Shown here in pieces: positions 27,449 to 36,136 of a DNA stretch of 64,000 nucleotides. How positions within the stretch are numbered: position 1 is the first letter of the stretch; every line of letters starts with the position of its first letter. Under the pieces are notes generated by a model that saw nothing but the letters and a program-made list of their open reading frames with translations, searched no databases and was not told where the DNA came from. The DNA is taken from assembly GCA_963805915.1 (NCBI GenBank), contig CAWDWD010000022.1:107156-171155 (forward strand). Reading direction: 5' to 3'. The stretch comes from JAEULH01 sp963805915. GTDB lineage: Bacteria; Pseudomonadota; Alphaproteobacteria; Rhodospirillales; Defluviicoccaceae. A program made the position numbers and the translations under genes.

Positions 27449-29607
27449 ATGGCGTTCTCGTTTTCTGTCCGCAATCTTCGTATTACGCAAAAAATCCCCA
27501 TGGCGATCGTCGCCGTGGCGCTCATTTGCACCGCAACAATTGGTGCTATCGGCTACTCCAAATCGAAGACGGAATTGGAAGATCAGGCGCGAGAAGAGCT
27601 TGTCGCCGTGCTCGACGGACGCAAGCAGACCTTGTCGAATTATCTGGCCAGCATCGAGCATGACCTGGAGTTTCAGGCGAGCAACCCTCTCGTGCGCGAC
27701 GCCATCGAACAATTCGCTACTTCTTGGGAGTCGCTCGGCGCGCACCCGGACGATCAGCTGAAACGCGCATACATCACCAATAATCCATCCAGCCAGAAGG
27801 AGAATCTGGACAGCGCGGCCGACAGCTCCGACTTACAGCCGGATCCACGCGAAGTATCATCCGTTCTTCAGAAAGTTTATGCGTGCCCGCGGATACTACG
27901 ACATTTTCCTTTTCGATGCCGACGGCAATCTTGTCTACACCGTGTTCAAGGAGAGTGATTTCGCGACCAACCTCGTCACGGGACCGTGGAAGGACTCCGA
28001 TCTCGGCAGCGCGTTCCGGGCGGCCAGGGATAATCCCCGCCCAGGCTTCCAGGCCTTTTTTGACTTCAAGGCCTACGCGCCGAGCAATGGCGCACCGGCG
28101 GCTTTCGTCTCCACGCCGGTGCTCGGCGCGGACGGCCATCTTCTCGGTGTCTTCGCCGTGCAGATGCCGATCGGCGAGATGAACACCATCATGCAGGACA
28201 CCGCCGGCCTTGGCGAGACCGGCGAGACCTATCTCGTCGGCGGCGACCGGCTCATGCGCAGCAACTCCAGGTTCTCCGAGGAGCCGACGCTGCTCAAGCG
28301 GACGGTGGATACCGAGGCCGTCCGGCTTGCCCTGAAGGGCGAATCCGACGTGGCTCTGCTCCCCGACTATCGCGGCGAGACTGTCTTTTCGGCCTACCAG
28401 CCGCTGACGTTCGCCGGGGTGACGTGGGCGATGCTTGCCGAGATCGGCGAGGCGGAATTGCTCGCCCCCGTCGCCGCGATGCGGACGTTCATGCTGACCG
28501 CCGGAGGGCCTTCTCGCCGCGGTCGTTGCCGTCGCCGGCATCTTCTTCGCCCGCTCCATCACCGCGCCGATCTCCCAAATGACGGCGGCGATGGGGCATT
28601 TGGCCGAGGGTCAGCTTGACGTCGAGGTTCCGGCGCGGGGGCGCAAGGACGAGCTTGGCGAGATGGCCGGCGGCGGTCCAGGTGTTCAAGGAAAACGCGA
28701 TCGAGCGTCTGCGGCTCGAGGCCGAGCAGGCCAGGCGAGCGCGACAAGCAGCTTGCCCGGGCCCAGCGGCTGGAGGAGCTGACCGGCGCGTTCGACTCGG
28801 AGGTCGCGGCGGTGTTGAGCTTCGCTCGGCGGTTCGGCCGACGAGATGCAGTCGACCTCGCAGGCGATGTCGGCGACGGCCGAGGAGACCAGCCGGCAGG
28901 CCTCGGCGGTGGCGGCGGCGTCCGATCAGGCGTCGAGCAACGTCCAGACGGTGGCCTCGGCGGCCGAGGAGCTATCGAGCTCGATCCGCGAGATCGCCCG
29001 GCAGATGGGCCAGTCGAGCACGATCGCCAGGGAGGCCGCCGGCGAGGCGGAGAAGACGCAAGCGACCGTGCGCAGCCTGGCCGCGGCGGCCGAGAAGATC
29101 GGCGAGGTGGTCGATCTGATCAACGCCATCGCCAGCCAGACCAACCTTCTGGCGCTCAACGCCACCATCGAGGCGGCGCGCGCCGGCGACGCCGGCAAGG
29201 GCTTCGCGGTGGTCGCCAACGAGGTCAAGTCGCTGGCCAACCAGACGGCCAAGGCGACCGAGGAGATCGCGGCCCAGATCGACACCGTGCGCGGCGAGAT
29301 CAACGGCACCGTCGGCGCCATCGAGGGCATCGTCGGGACCATCGGCAAGATCAACGAGATCGCGGCCTCGATCGCCGCGGCGGTCGAGGAGCAGGACGCC
29401 GCCACCCAGGAGATCGCCCGCAACGTCGAGCAGGCCGCGCAGGGCACCCAGGAAGTGACCAACAACATCGCCGGCGTCACCCAGGCCGCAGGCGAAACCG
29501 GCACCGCGTCCGGCCAGGTCCTAACCATGGCCCAGCAGCTCGCGAGCCAATCCGAGGAGATGCGCCGCACCGTCGATAGCTTCCTCGGCAACGTCCGCGC
29601 CGCTTAA
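27449..29607 (+). pseudogene. Methyl-accepting chemotaxis protein with five apparent one-base insertions
   Basis: Pieces in successive frames form one chemoreceptor: N-terminal membrane segment (IPMAIVAVALICTATIGAI), Cache-type sensor (RGYYDIFLFDADGNLVYTVF, GETGETYLVGGDRLM), second membrane segment (LLAAVVAVAGIFFARSI), HAMP (ITAPISQM onwards) and signalling domain (AIASQTNLLALNATIEAARA). Shifts are at 27833-27834 (TT), 28506-28508 (GGG), about 28670 (GG), about 28733 (GG) and about 28821 (TT); each is cured by removing one base, and total length minus 5 is divisible by 3, giving about 717 aa. From 28823 it is almost identical to the next gene. It may be intact in the organism if these are read errors. 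Confidence 0.8.
28823..29537 (+). repeat. Direct repeat, copy 1: chemoreceptor signalling domain
   Basis: This stretch matches 30645-31359 at an offset of 1822 bp. I count about five single-base differences in the first 667 bp, then the copies begin to diverge near 29490. Flanking receptor sequence upstream of 28823 is clearly different. The pair could recombine to delete the DNA between them or exchange sequence by gene conversion. Confidence 0.85.
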
Positions 29608-29746
29608 ATCTCGCCAATGGAGTGCCCGAGGCGCGCCATTCGCGGGTCTCGGGCAGCACCAGCCTTTAGTGTCCGATAGACAACCACCCAGAACGCCCCC
29701 TACCGAGGCTTACGTTCTTGTGCCGGCGACATGTAGGAAAACGCAA

Positions 29747-31813
29747 ATGCGGAATATGAATATTTCCTGGCGGCTGATGATCATCGCGGTGGTAGCCGTG
29801 GTCGGATGCATTCTTCTCGCCGGCACACTGCTATCGACGATCAGGTCGACCCTTCTCGATGATCGGCAGGAAAAAACACGCAATCTTGTCGAGACCGCGC
29901 ACGCGCTGATCAAATATTACTACGACCGTGAAAAATCTGGTGAGCTGACACGCGACGAGGCGCAAAAAGAGGCTCAAGCGGCGGTTAAACAGTTGCGCTA
30001 CGATGGCATGGAATATTTTTGGATAAACGACTTCCACCCCCGAATGATCATGCATCCAGGGAAACCGGCGCTCGACGGCACGGACCTTTCTAGCATAGAG
30101 GACAAACGTGGCAAACATCTATTCATGGATATGGTCAATGTTGTTACAAAAAACGGTGCCGGCTTCGTAAATTATTTTTGGCCTAAGCTTGGAGCCGACC
30201 AGGCTATCGAGAAAATTTCTTATGTTAAAGGTTTTGATCCTTGGGGCTGGATCATCGGCTCGGGCATCTATATAGACGATGTCGCTGATATTTTCGGCCA
30301 GAAGTTGCTGGTCGCCGGCGGCATTGTCATCCCGATGCTGTTATTGCTCGGTGGCGCGTGCTTATTCGTCAGCCGCGGTATCATTATTCCGCTCAAGACG
30401 ATGACGAGGACCATGACCACTATGTCGACCGGCGACACAAGGGTGGAGGTGGCCGGGCTCGACCGTCGCGACGAGCTTGGCGAGATGGCGCGGGCTGTTC
30501 AGGTCTTCAAGGGTAACGCGATCGAGAAGGCTCGCCTGGAGGCGGAGCAGGAGGAAAACGAGCACAAGGCGGCAGCCGAGCGCAAGCGGACGATGGACTC
30601 GCTGGCAGACAAGTTCGAGGCCCAGGTCAAGACCATCGTCGACGCGCTCGGCGGTTCGGCCGACGAGATGCAGTCGACCTCGCAAGCGATGTCGGCGACG
30701 GCCGAGGAGACCAGCCGGCAGGCCTCGGCGGTGGCGGCGGCGTCCGATCAGGCGTCGAGCAACGTCCAGACGGTGGCCTCGGCGGCCGAGGAGCTATCGA
30801 GCTCGATCCGCGAGATCGCCCGCCAGATGGGCCAGTCGAGCACGATCGCCAGGGAGGCCGCCGGCGAGGCGGAGAAGACGCAAGCGACCGTGCGCAGCCT
30901 GGCCGCGGCGGCCGAGAAGATCGGCGAGGTGGTCGATCTGATCAACGCCATCGCCAGCCAGACCAACCTTCTGGCGCTCAACGCCACCATCGAGGCGGCG
31001 CGCGCCGGCGACGCCGGCAAGGGCTTCGCGGTGGTCGCCAACGAGGTCAAGTCGCTGGCCAACCAGACGGCCAAGGCGACCGAGGAGATCGCGGCCCAGA
31101 TCGACACCGTGCGCGGCGAGATCAACGGCACCGTCGGCGCCATCGAGGGCATTGTCGGGACCATCGGCAAGATCAACGAGATCGCGGCCTCGATCGCCGC
31201 GGCGGTCGAAGAGCAGGACGCCGCCACCCAGGAGATCGCCCGCAACGTCGAGCAGGCCGCGCAGGGCACCCAGGAAGTGACCAACAACATTGCCGGCGTC
31301 ACCCAGGCCGCCAATGAGACCGGCACCGCGTCCGGCCAGGTGCTGACCATGGCGCGGCAGCTTTCCGAACATTCCGAGGCCATGGAGCGGATCGTCAACG
31401 GGTTCATCGCCGAAACCAGGATGGCGGGGATGAGCGCGCTCGATGTCATCGAGGCATCAAAGTCCGATCATACGGCGTTCGCGCGGAAGATTCTCGATGC
31501 GATCGACGGGAAAGTTAAAACGACCGCCGAGCATCTTTCCGATCACCACGACTGCCGGTTCGGCCAATGGTACGCCAAGGTCGACGAGTCGGTGCGCCGC
31601 CACCCGGCGTTCGCGAAACTGGCCGAGCCGCATCAGCGGGTCCACGTTGCCGGCAAGCGCGCTCTCGAGGTCTTGGCAAAGCAGGGCCGCGGCGCGGCGC
31701 AAGGAGCCTATGCCGCGGTCGAACAGGCCATGCACGAGATTTTGCGTGGGCTTGACCAGCTCGAAGTCGAAGTCGCGGCGGTGGAACGAGGCGAAGCCAA
31801 ACGCGCCGCGTAG
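29747..31813 (+). CDS. Methyl-accepting chemotaxis protein with Cache sensor and C-terminal CZB zinc-binding domain
   Basis: 688-aa inner-membrane chemoreceptor from the ATG at 29747 (AGGAAA Shine-Dalgarno; an in-frame start at 29669 lacks one). Membrane segment about 8-30; periplasmic single-Cache domain with YDGMEYFWINDFHPRMIMHP and GFDPWGWIIGSGIYIDDV; second membrane segment (LLVAGGIVIPMLLLLGGACL); HAMP; then the MCP hairpin with tip EIAAQIDTVRG upstream and AIASQTNLLALNATIE. The C-terminal 115 aa match the CZB domain: DHTAFARKILDAI, HHDCRFGQWY and HQRVHVAGKRAL supply the His/Cys zinc ligands. CZB receptors elsewhere sense zinc or oxidants such as hypochlorous acid; the ligand here is not shown. 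Confidence 0.93.
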   Translation: MRNMNISWRLMIIAVVAVVGCILLAGTLLSTIRSTLLDDRQEKTRNLVETAHALIKYYYDREKSGELTRDEAQKEAQAAVKQLRYDGMEYFWINDFHPRMIMHPGKPALDGTDLSSIEDKRGKHLFMDMVNVVTKNGAGFVNYFWPKLGADQAIEKISYVKGFDPWGWIIGSGIYIDDVADIFGQKLLVAGGIVIPMLLLLGGACLFVSRGIIIPLKTMTRTMTTMSTGDTRVEVAGLDRRDELGEMARAVQVFKGNAIEKARLEAEQEENEHKAAAERKRTMDSLADKFEAQVKTIVDALGGSADEMQSTSQAMSATAEETSRQASAVAAASDQASSNVQTVASAAEELSSSIREIARQMGQSSTIAREAAGEAEKTQATVRSLAAAAEKIGEVVDLINAIASQTNLLALNATIEAARAGDAGKGFAVVANEVKSLANQTAKATEEIAAQIDTVRGEINGTVGAIEGIVGTIGKINEIAASIAAAVEEQDAATQEIARNVEQAAQGTQEVTNNIAGVTQAANETGTASGQVLTMARQLSEHSEAMERIVNGFIAETRMAGMSALDVIEASKSDHTAFARKILDAIDGKVKTTAEHLSDHHDCRFGQWYAKVDESVRRHPAFAKLAEPHQRVHVAGKRALEVLAKQGRGAAQGAYAAVEQAMHEILRGLDQLEVEVAAVERGEAKRAA
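30645..31359 (+). repeat. Direct repeat, copy 2: chemoreceptor signalling domain
   Basis: Partner of 28823-29537 within the intact receptor gene. The shared part covers the methylation/hairpin region but not the sensor, HAMP or the CZB end, so the two receptors differ in input and C-terminus but share the kinase-control module. Confidence 0.85.
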
Positions 31814-32058
31814 GCTTGTAAGACGTTCACTCACCGGCTCGCTCCTCGGCTAAGGTTGCGGACCGGTTGCTGGGAGAGGGTCGCCGCGTGGCGCTTGAGG
31901 CATGGTCCTCGTGCGTGAGATTGGCGCCCTCGACCGGCGCTCAGGGCTCGAACGGTATCCTGGGGCCAAGCCTTGCCCGCTTGCGTCCTCGCTTGGACAA
32001 GCGTGAGCATGATCGCCGGCTCCGAGGCTCCTGGCCACTGACCATGCAAGGAGAGAGT
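31814..32058 (+). other. Non-coding left flank of the IS110 transposase (candidate bridge-RNA region)
   Basis: 245 bp between the chemoreceptor stop and the transposase ATG hold no convincing gene. They contain small hairpins at 31926-31930/31943-31947 and 31990-31994/31999-32003 (loop GGAC). In IS110-group elements the long left non-coding end encodes the bridge RNA that guides recombination; this location and size fit, but I cannot fix the element ends or the guide loops from sequence alone. Confidence 0.4.
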
Positions 32059-33234
32059 ATGTTCGCCGGCATCGATATCGCTTCCGAACGCCACACGCTC
32101 GCCCGCCTCGACGAGGATGGCGCGCCGATCGGCAAGTCCATGACCATCACCGAGGACCGCGAGGGCTACGACGCCCTGCTCGAAGCGCTTGGCCCTCCGC
32201 CCGTCCTGGTCGTCATGGAAGCGACCGGACACTACTGGAAGAACCTGTTCGTTGTACTGACCGCCGCCGGGCACGAGGTCGCGCTGCTCAACCCGTTCGT
32301 CGCCCGACGCTTCCAGGACAGCAGCCTCGAACGCACCAAGACCGACGCCATCGACGCCCGCGGCCTCGCCCGTCTCGGCTTCGAGAAACGCCCCGCGCCG
32401 ACCCGGCTGCACGACAAGGTCGCCGAGAGCTTGCGTGAGTTGGTCCGCCACCGCGACCGGCTGCGCCAGGACTTCGACGACCGCGTCCGCCAACTGCACC
32501 GCCTGGTCGATCTCGTCTTTCCCGAGTTCACCCGCTACGTCCGCACCCTCGACAGCATGCTTGCCACCTGCCTGCTGGCCGAATACCCGAGCGCGCAGGC
32601 CTTCGCCCGCGCAAACCCGCGCCGGCTCGCAAAACTGCGCTACGACGGGCGTCACATGATCGGCGCCGAACTGGCCGAACAACTGGTCGACGCCGCCAGC
32701 CGCTCCATCGGCCAGCATCACGGCCCCGCCTATGCGCTGCAGGCGCGCCACATCTGCCAGGATCTCGACCTGTGGCGCCGGCGCCTGAGCGACATCGAGC
32801 GTGACATCGAGAACCTGCTCGACACCCACGAGGTCGGCAAGCTGCTCACCACCATCGATGGGATCGGCCCGCAATCGGCCGCGCGGGTCATCGCCGCCGT
32901 CGGCGATCCCGCCCGTTTCAGGAGCGCCGCCGCCTTCGCCGCCTATGTCGGCGTCGTTCCAGGGCTCAGGCACTCCGGCAAACGCACCGCCGGCCGCGCC
33001 GCCATCGCCCCGCTCGGAAACGCCCGCCTGCGCACGGCCTTGTGGATGCCCGTGCTCGGCGCCGTGCGCCGCAATCCCTGGCTGCGCACCTTCTACGAAC
33101 GCTTGCGCGCCGCCGGCAAGCCACCCAAACTCGCGCTCATCGCCGCCATGCGCAAGCTGCTCCACGCCGTCTACAGCGTCGCCAAGAACCGCAAACCGTT
33201 CACAGTCCAGATCGAGCAGGCGCGGGCGGCGTAG
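32059..33234 (+). CDS. IS110-family transposase
   Basis: 391-aa DEDD-type recombinase from the ATG at 32059 (GGAGAGAGT Shine-Dalgarno region). The N-terminal RuvC-like domain shows Asp6 (MFAGIDIAS), Glu54 (VVMEATGHYW) and Asp96/Asp99 (KTDAIDARGLA); a coiled-coil region follows; the C-terminal Transposase_20 domain has LLTTIDGIGPQSAARVIAAV and GLRHSGKR with the conserved Ser. The frame appears complete, so the element may be active. It sits between the chemoreceptor gene and a terminator at 33323-33351. Confidence 0.95.
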   Translation: MFAGIDIASERHTLARLDEDGAPIGKSMTITEDREGYDALLEALGPPPVLVVMEATGHYWKNLFVVLTAAGHEVALLNPFVARRFQDSSLERTKTDAIDARGLARLGFEKRPAPTRLHDKVAESLRELVRHRDRLRQDFDDRVRQLHRLVDLVFPEFTRYVRTLDSMLATCLLAEYPSAQAFARANPRRLAKLRYDGRHMIGAELAEQLVDAASRSIGQHHGPAYALQARHICQDLDLWRRRLSDIERDIENLLDTHEVGKLLTTIDGIGPQSAARVIAAVGDPARFRSAAAFAAYVGVVPGLRHSGKRTAGRAAIAPLGNARLRTALWMPVLGAVRRNPWLRTFYERLRAAGKPPKLALIAAMRKLLHAVYSVAKNRKPFTVQIEQARAA

Positions 33235-33322
33235 TCCCAGTCCAACGCAGCCGACCGCGCCCCCAGCCCGCGCAAAAAAACCTTGCTCAACGTGACGGTA
33301 TCTCACGCCGTCCCGGAACCGG

Positions 33323-33351
33323 AGGCCCTCCGGCGCAAGCCGCGAGGGCCT
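33323..33351 (+). terminator. Rho-independent terminator with GCAA tetraloop
   Basis: Stem 33323-33334 pairs with 33339-33351 around a GCAA loop, with one bulged C at 33343, followed by TTTCTCCCTT. It terminates plus-strand transcripts from the IS110 and possibly, before insertion, those of the upstream chemoreceptor gene. Confidence 0.75.
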
Positions 33352-33380
33352 TTCTCCCTTCCGTCAAGGCCGGGAGAGGC

Positions 33381-34358
33381 TCAGGCGCGTACGCCGCCCA
33401 CCCGGTCGCGGGGCTCGCGTCCGGCGAAGATGGCGTCGAGATTGTCGATCGCGCGAAAACCCATGGCGGCGCGTGTCTCTCGCGTCGCGCTGCCGATGTG
33501 GGGCAGCAGAAAGACATTATCGAGCGTACGGTAGGCCGGGTTGATGTCGGGCTCGCCGGTAAAGACGTCGAGCCCGGCGGCGGCGACATGGCCGGACCTG
33601 AGCGCCGCGATCAGGGCCTCGTCGTCGATGACCGGGCCCCGCCCGGTGTTGATAACGATGGCGCCCGGTGGCAGCAGGGCGATGCGCTCGGCGTTGATGA
33701 GGCCGGTGGTCGCGGGCGTCGCCGGGCAGTGGATCGACAGGAAGTCGCTGACCGCCAGCAGTTCCTCGGTGCTCTGATGAAAAACCGCGCCGGCCTCCAG
33801 CTCCGGCGCCAGGCGCCGGCGGTTGGCATAGTGGATCTCCATGGCGAAGGCTCGGGCGATCCGCGCAGTTATCTGGCCGATCCGGCCCATGCCGATGATG
33901 CCGAGGCGCTTGCCGCTGACCTGGGTGCCGAGCATGAAGGTCGGGCTCCAGTCGCTCCAGGCGCCGGTGCGAACCAGCCGTTCGCCCTCGTAAGCCCGCC
34001 GCGCGGCGCCGAGCATCAGAAGAATGGCGACTTCGGCGGTCGCGTCGCTGAGCACGTCCGGAGTGTTGGTGACGACGAGCCCCCGCTCCTCGGCGGCGTT
34101 GAGGTCGATGTGGTCGTAGCCGACGGAGAAGCTGGCGACGGCGCGCACGCTTTCGGGCAGCCGGGCGATGATCTCGGCGGTGAACGTCTCGGTCGGGGTC
34201 GCGAGAATGGCATGGGCGCCGCGGGCGCGCTCGATCAGCGCCTCGCTGGTGAGCACTGCATCGTCAGGGTTGAGGCGCGCCTCGTAGTCGCGGCCGAGCC
34301 GGGCCTCGACAGCATCGGGAAGCTTGCGGGTGACGAGAACGACGGGCTTGGCCGGCAT
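33381..34358 (-). CDS. D-2-hydroxyacid dehydrogenase (glyoxylate/hydroxypyruvate reductase type)
   Basis: 325-aa NAD(P)H-dependent reductase of 2-oxoacids. Rossmann motif GKRLGIIGMGRIGQITARIA (about 146-165), substrate loop ASFSVGYDHIDL, catalytic Arg in INTGRGPVIDD, Glu in DVFTGEPDINP and His in LLPHIGSAT. The ATG at 34358 has a GGAGGATCC-type ribosome site; an in-frame start at 34418 is not needed. Probably transcribed with the FAD-linked dehydrogenase upstream (92-bp gap), suggesting a shared role in hydroxyacid turnover. Confidence 0.9.
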   Translation of the reverse strand: MPAKPVVLVTRKLPDAVEARLGRDYEARLNPDDAVLTSEALIERARGAHAILATPTETFTAEIIARLPESVRAVASFSVGYDHIDLNAAEERGLVVTNTPDVLSDATAEVAILLMLGAARRAYEGERLVRTGAWSDWSPTFMLGTQVSGKRLGIIGMGRIGQITARIARAFAMEIHYANRRRLAPELEAGAVFHQSTEELLAVSDFLSIHCPATPATTGLINAERIALLPPGAIVINTGRGPVIDDEALIAALRSGHVAAAGLDVFTGEPDINPAYRTLDNVFLLPHIGSATRETRAAMGFRAIDNLDAIFAGREPRDRVGGVRA

Positions 34359-34449
34359 GGGATCCTCCAAGGTAAGCGCTAGGACCGCCATAGCGCGATC
34401 CGCGTCCCAATGGACCATCCAAAAGCAGGCTGATCGGGGGCGCGATGGC

Positions 34450-35892
34450 CTATTCGAAAGGTACGACCTTGTCCGGGTTCATGATGTTGTCGGGGTCGAG
34501 CGCGCGCTTGATCGCGCGCATCATGTCGAGCTCGACCGCCGATTTGTAGCGGCTCATGTCCGCGCGCTTGAGTAGGCCAACGCCGTGCTCGGCGCTGAAG
34601 CTGCCGCCAAGCTCGGCTGCGACATCGGCGACGATGCGGTCGAACCGGTCCCACTGCGCGAGGTAGGCGGCGCGATCGGCGCCCTCGGGCTGGGACAGGT
34701 TGAAGTGGATATTGCCATCGCCGAAATGACCGAAGGCGACGACCCTGATTCCCGGCATCGCCGCCTCGACTGCGGCACTGGCGCGCGCGATGAAGGCCGG
34801 GACCGCCGACAACGGCACCGAGACGTCGTTCTTGATGCTGCCGCCTTCGGATTTCTGTGCCTCGGGGATGCTCTCGCGGATCCGCCACAGCGCCTGGGCC
34901 TGGGCTTCGCTCGCGGCAAGCACCGCGTCGCCAACAACCTCGGCCTCGAAGGCATCGGCGAGCAGCGCTTCCAAAGTCTCGCGCAAGGGATCGCCCGCGC
35001 GCGGGCTGGCGAGCTTGATCAGGGCGTAACACGCATGGGCATCGGCGAACGGGTCGGCGGCGCCGGGGATGTGGGCGACGCAGAACTCGAGACAGCGCCG
35101 CGAGAAGAACTCGAAAGCGGTGAGCGAATCTCCGGCCGCGGCGTTGGTCCGCTGAAACAGATCCAGCGCCGCGTCAACCGAGGGCAGCGCGACCAGCGCG
35201 GTCTCCTCGACGCGGGGCATTGGGTAGAGCTTGAGCACCGCGGCGGTAATGATGCCGAGCGTTCCTTCGCCGCCGATGAACAGGTGCTTGAGGTCATAGC
35301 CCGTGTTGTTCTTGCGCAGGCCGCGCAGCCCGTCCCAGATCCGGCCGTCGGGCAGGACCACCTCGAGGCCAAGGACCATGTCGCGAGCGTTGCCATAGCG
35401 GACGACGGCAATGCCGCCGGCGTTGGTCGCGATGTTGCCGCCGATCCGGCAGCTGCCTTCGGCGCCGAGGCTGAGCGGGAACAGCGCGCCGGCCTCGCGG
35501 GCGACCGCCTGAAGGTCGCTGAGAATGACCCCGGCCTCGACGGTGATGGTCCGGTTGATGGCGTCGAGCGCGCGAATGGCGTTCATCCGCGCCAGCGAGA
35601 TGACGACGCCGCCGTCGGGCACGCCGCCGCCGACCAGCCCGGTATTGCCGCCCTGGGGGACGACCGGGATCCTGGCTTCGGCGCAGATCCGAACGACCGC
35701 CGCGACCTCCGCGCTCGACGCCGGCTTGACCACGGCGGCGCAGGCGCCGTGAAAGCGGCCGCGCTCCTCGCTCAGGTACGGCGCGATGGCGGCGGGATCA
35801 CCAACCCAGCCGCGCTCGCCAACGGCGGCGCTGAGGGCAGCGAGAACGTCCCGCCCAATAACCGGCGGGGAAGGGAGGGGCTGCATGGTCAT
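34450..35892 (-). CDS. FAD-linked D-2-hydroxyacid dehydrogenase (GlcD / D-2-hydroxyglutarate dehydrogenase type)
   Basis: 480 aa. VAO-type FAD-binding domain: VVPQGGNTGLVGGGVPDGG, GSCRIGGNIATNAGG, RYGNARDMVLGLEVVLPDG and FIGGEGTLGIIT. C-terminal domain: SIKNDVSVPLSAVPAFI, AFGHFGDGNIHFNLSQP and SAEHGVGLLKR, the metal-binding His motifs of the D-lactate/D-2-hydroxyglutarate group. The exact substrate (D-lactate, glycolate, D-2-hydroxyglutarate) cannot be decided. Two ATGs lie close together at the start (35892, 35886). Confidence 0.9.
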   Translation of the reverse strand: MTMQPLPSPPVIGRDVLAALSAAVGERGWVGDPAAIAPYLSEERGRFHGACAAVVKPASSAEVAAVVRICAEARIPVVPQGGNTGLVGGGVPDGGVVISLARMNAIRALDAINRTITVEAGVILSDLQAVAREAGALFPLSLGAEGSCRIGGNIATNAGGIAVVRYGNARDMVLGLEVVLPDGRIWDGLRGLRKNNTGYDLKHLFIGGEGTLGIITAAVLKLYPMPRVEETALVALPSVDAALDLFQRTNAAAGDSLTAFEFFSRRCLEFCVAHIPGAADPFADAHACYALIKLASPRAGDPLRETLEALLADAFEAEVVGDAVLAASEAQAQALWRIRESIPEAQKSEGGSIKNDVSVPLSAVPAFIARASAAVEAAMPGIRVVAFGHFGDGNIHFNLSQPEGADRAAYLAQWDRFDRIVADVAAELGGSFSAEHGVGLLKRADMSRYKSAVELDMMRAIKRALDPDNIMNPDKVVPFE

Positions 35893-35992
35893 GGCCCCTC
35901 TCAGGTAGGCCGCCGCGACGCCGGGAACAATGCGCGATCGCCGCCGGCCGCTCTGGCGCGCGGTCCATCTTTATTCCCAAATGGGTTAGTCT

Positions 35993-36092
35993 TATAATCC
36001 TCCCCACGTAAGGCTCCCGCAACGGGAGCGGCGGGAGACCGGGGGTTCTCCGCCTATCGAGACGCTAAGCCAGGGCGAGCGATGTCCGCTCG
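35993..36092 (+). promoter_or_regulatory. TATAAT box and structured leader of the RTX-type gene
   Basis: A TATAAT hexamer at 35993-35998 lies in a short AT-rich stretch; no good -35 is visible. Downstream are three hairpins in a row: 36013-36019/36023-36029 (perfect 7 bp, loop CAA), a GGCG-bulge-GAGA stem around 36030-36055, and 36076-36081/36087-36092 (perfect 6 bp). The gene begins at 36137 behind GGAGGAGG. This could be a regulated leader; it matches no riboswitch that I recognise. Confidence 0.4.
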
Positions 36093-36136
36093 TTCCGATG
36101 AAGCTCAAGTGTTTCGAGCGCGTGGAGGAGGCCACC

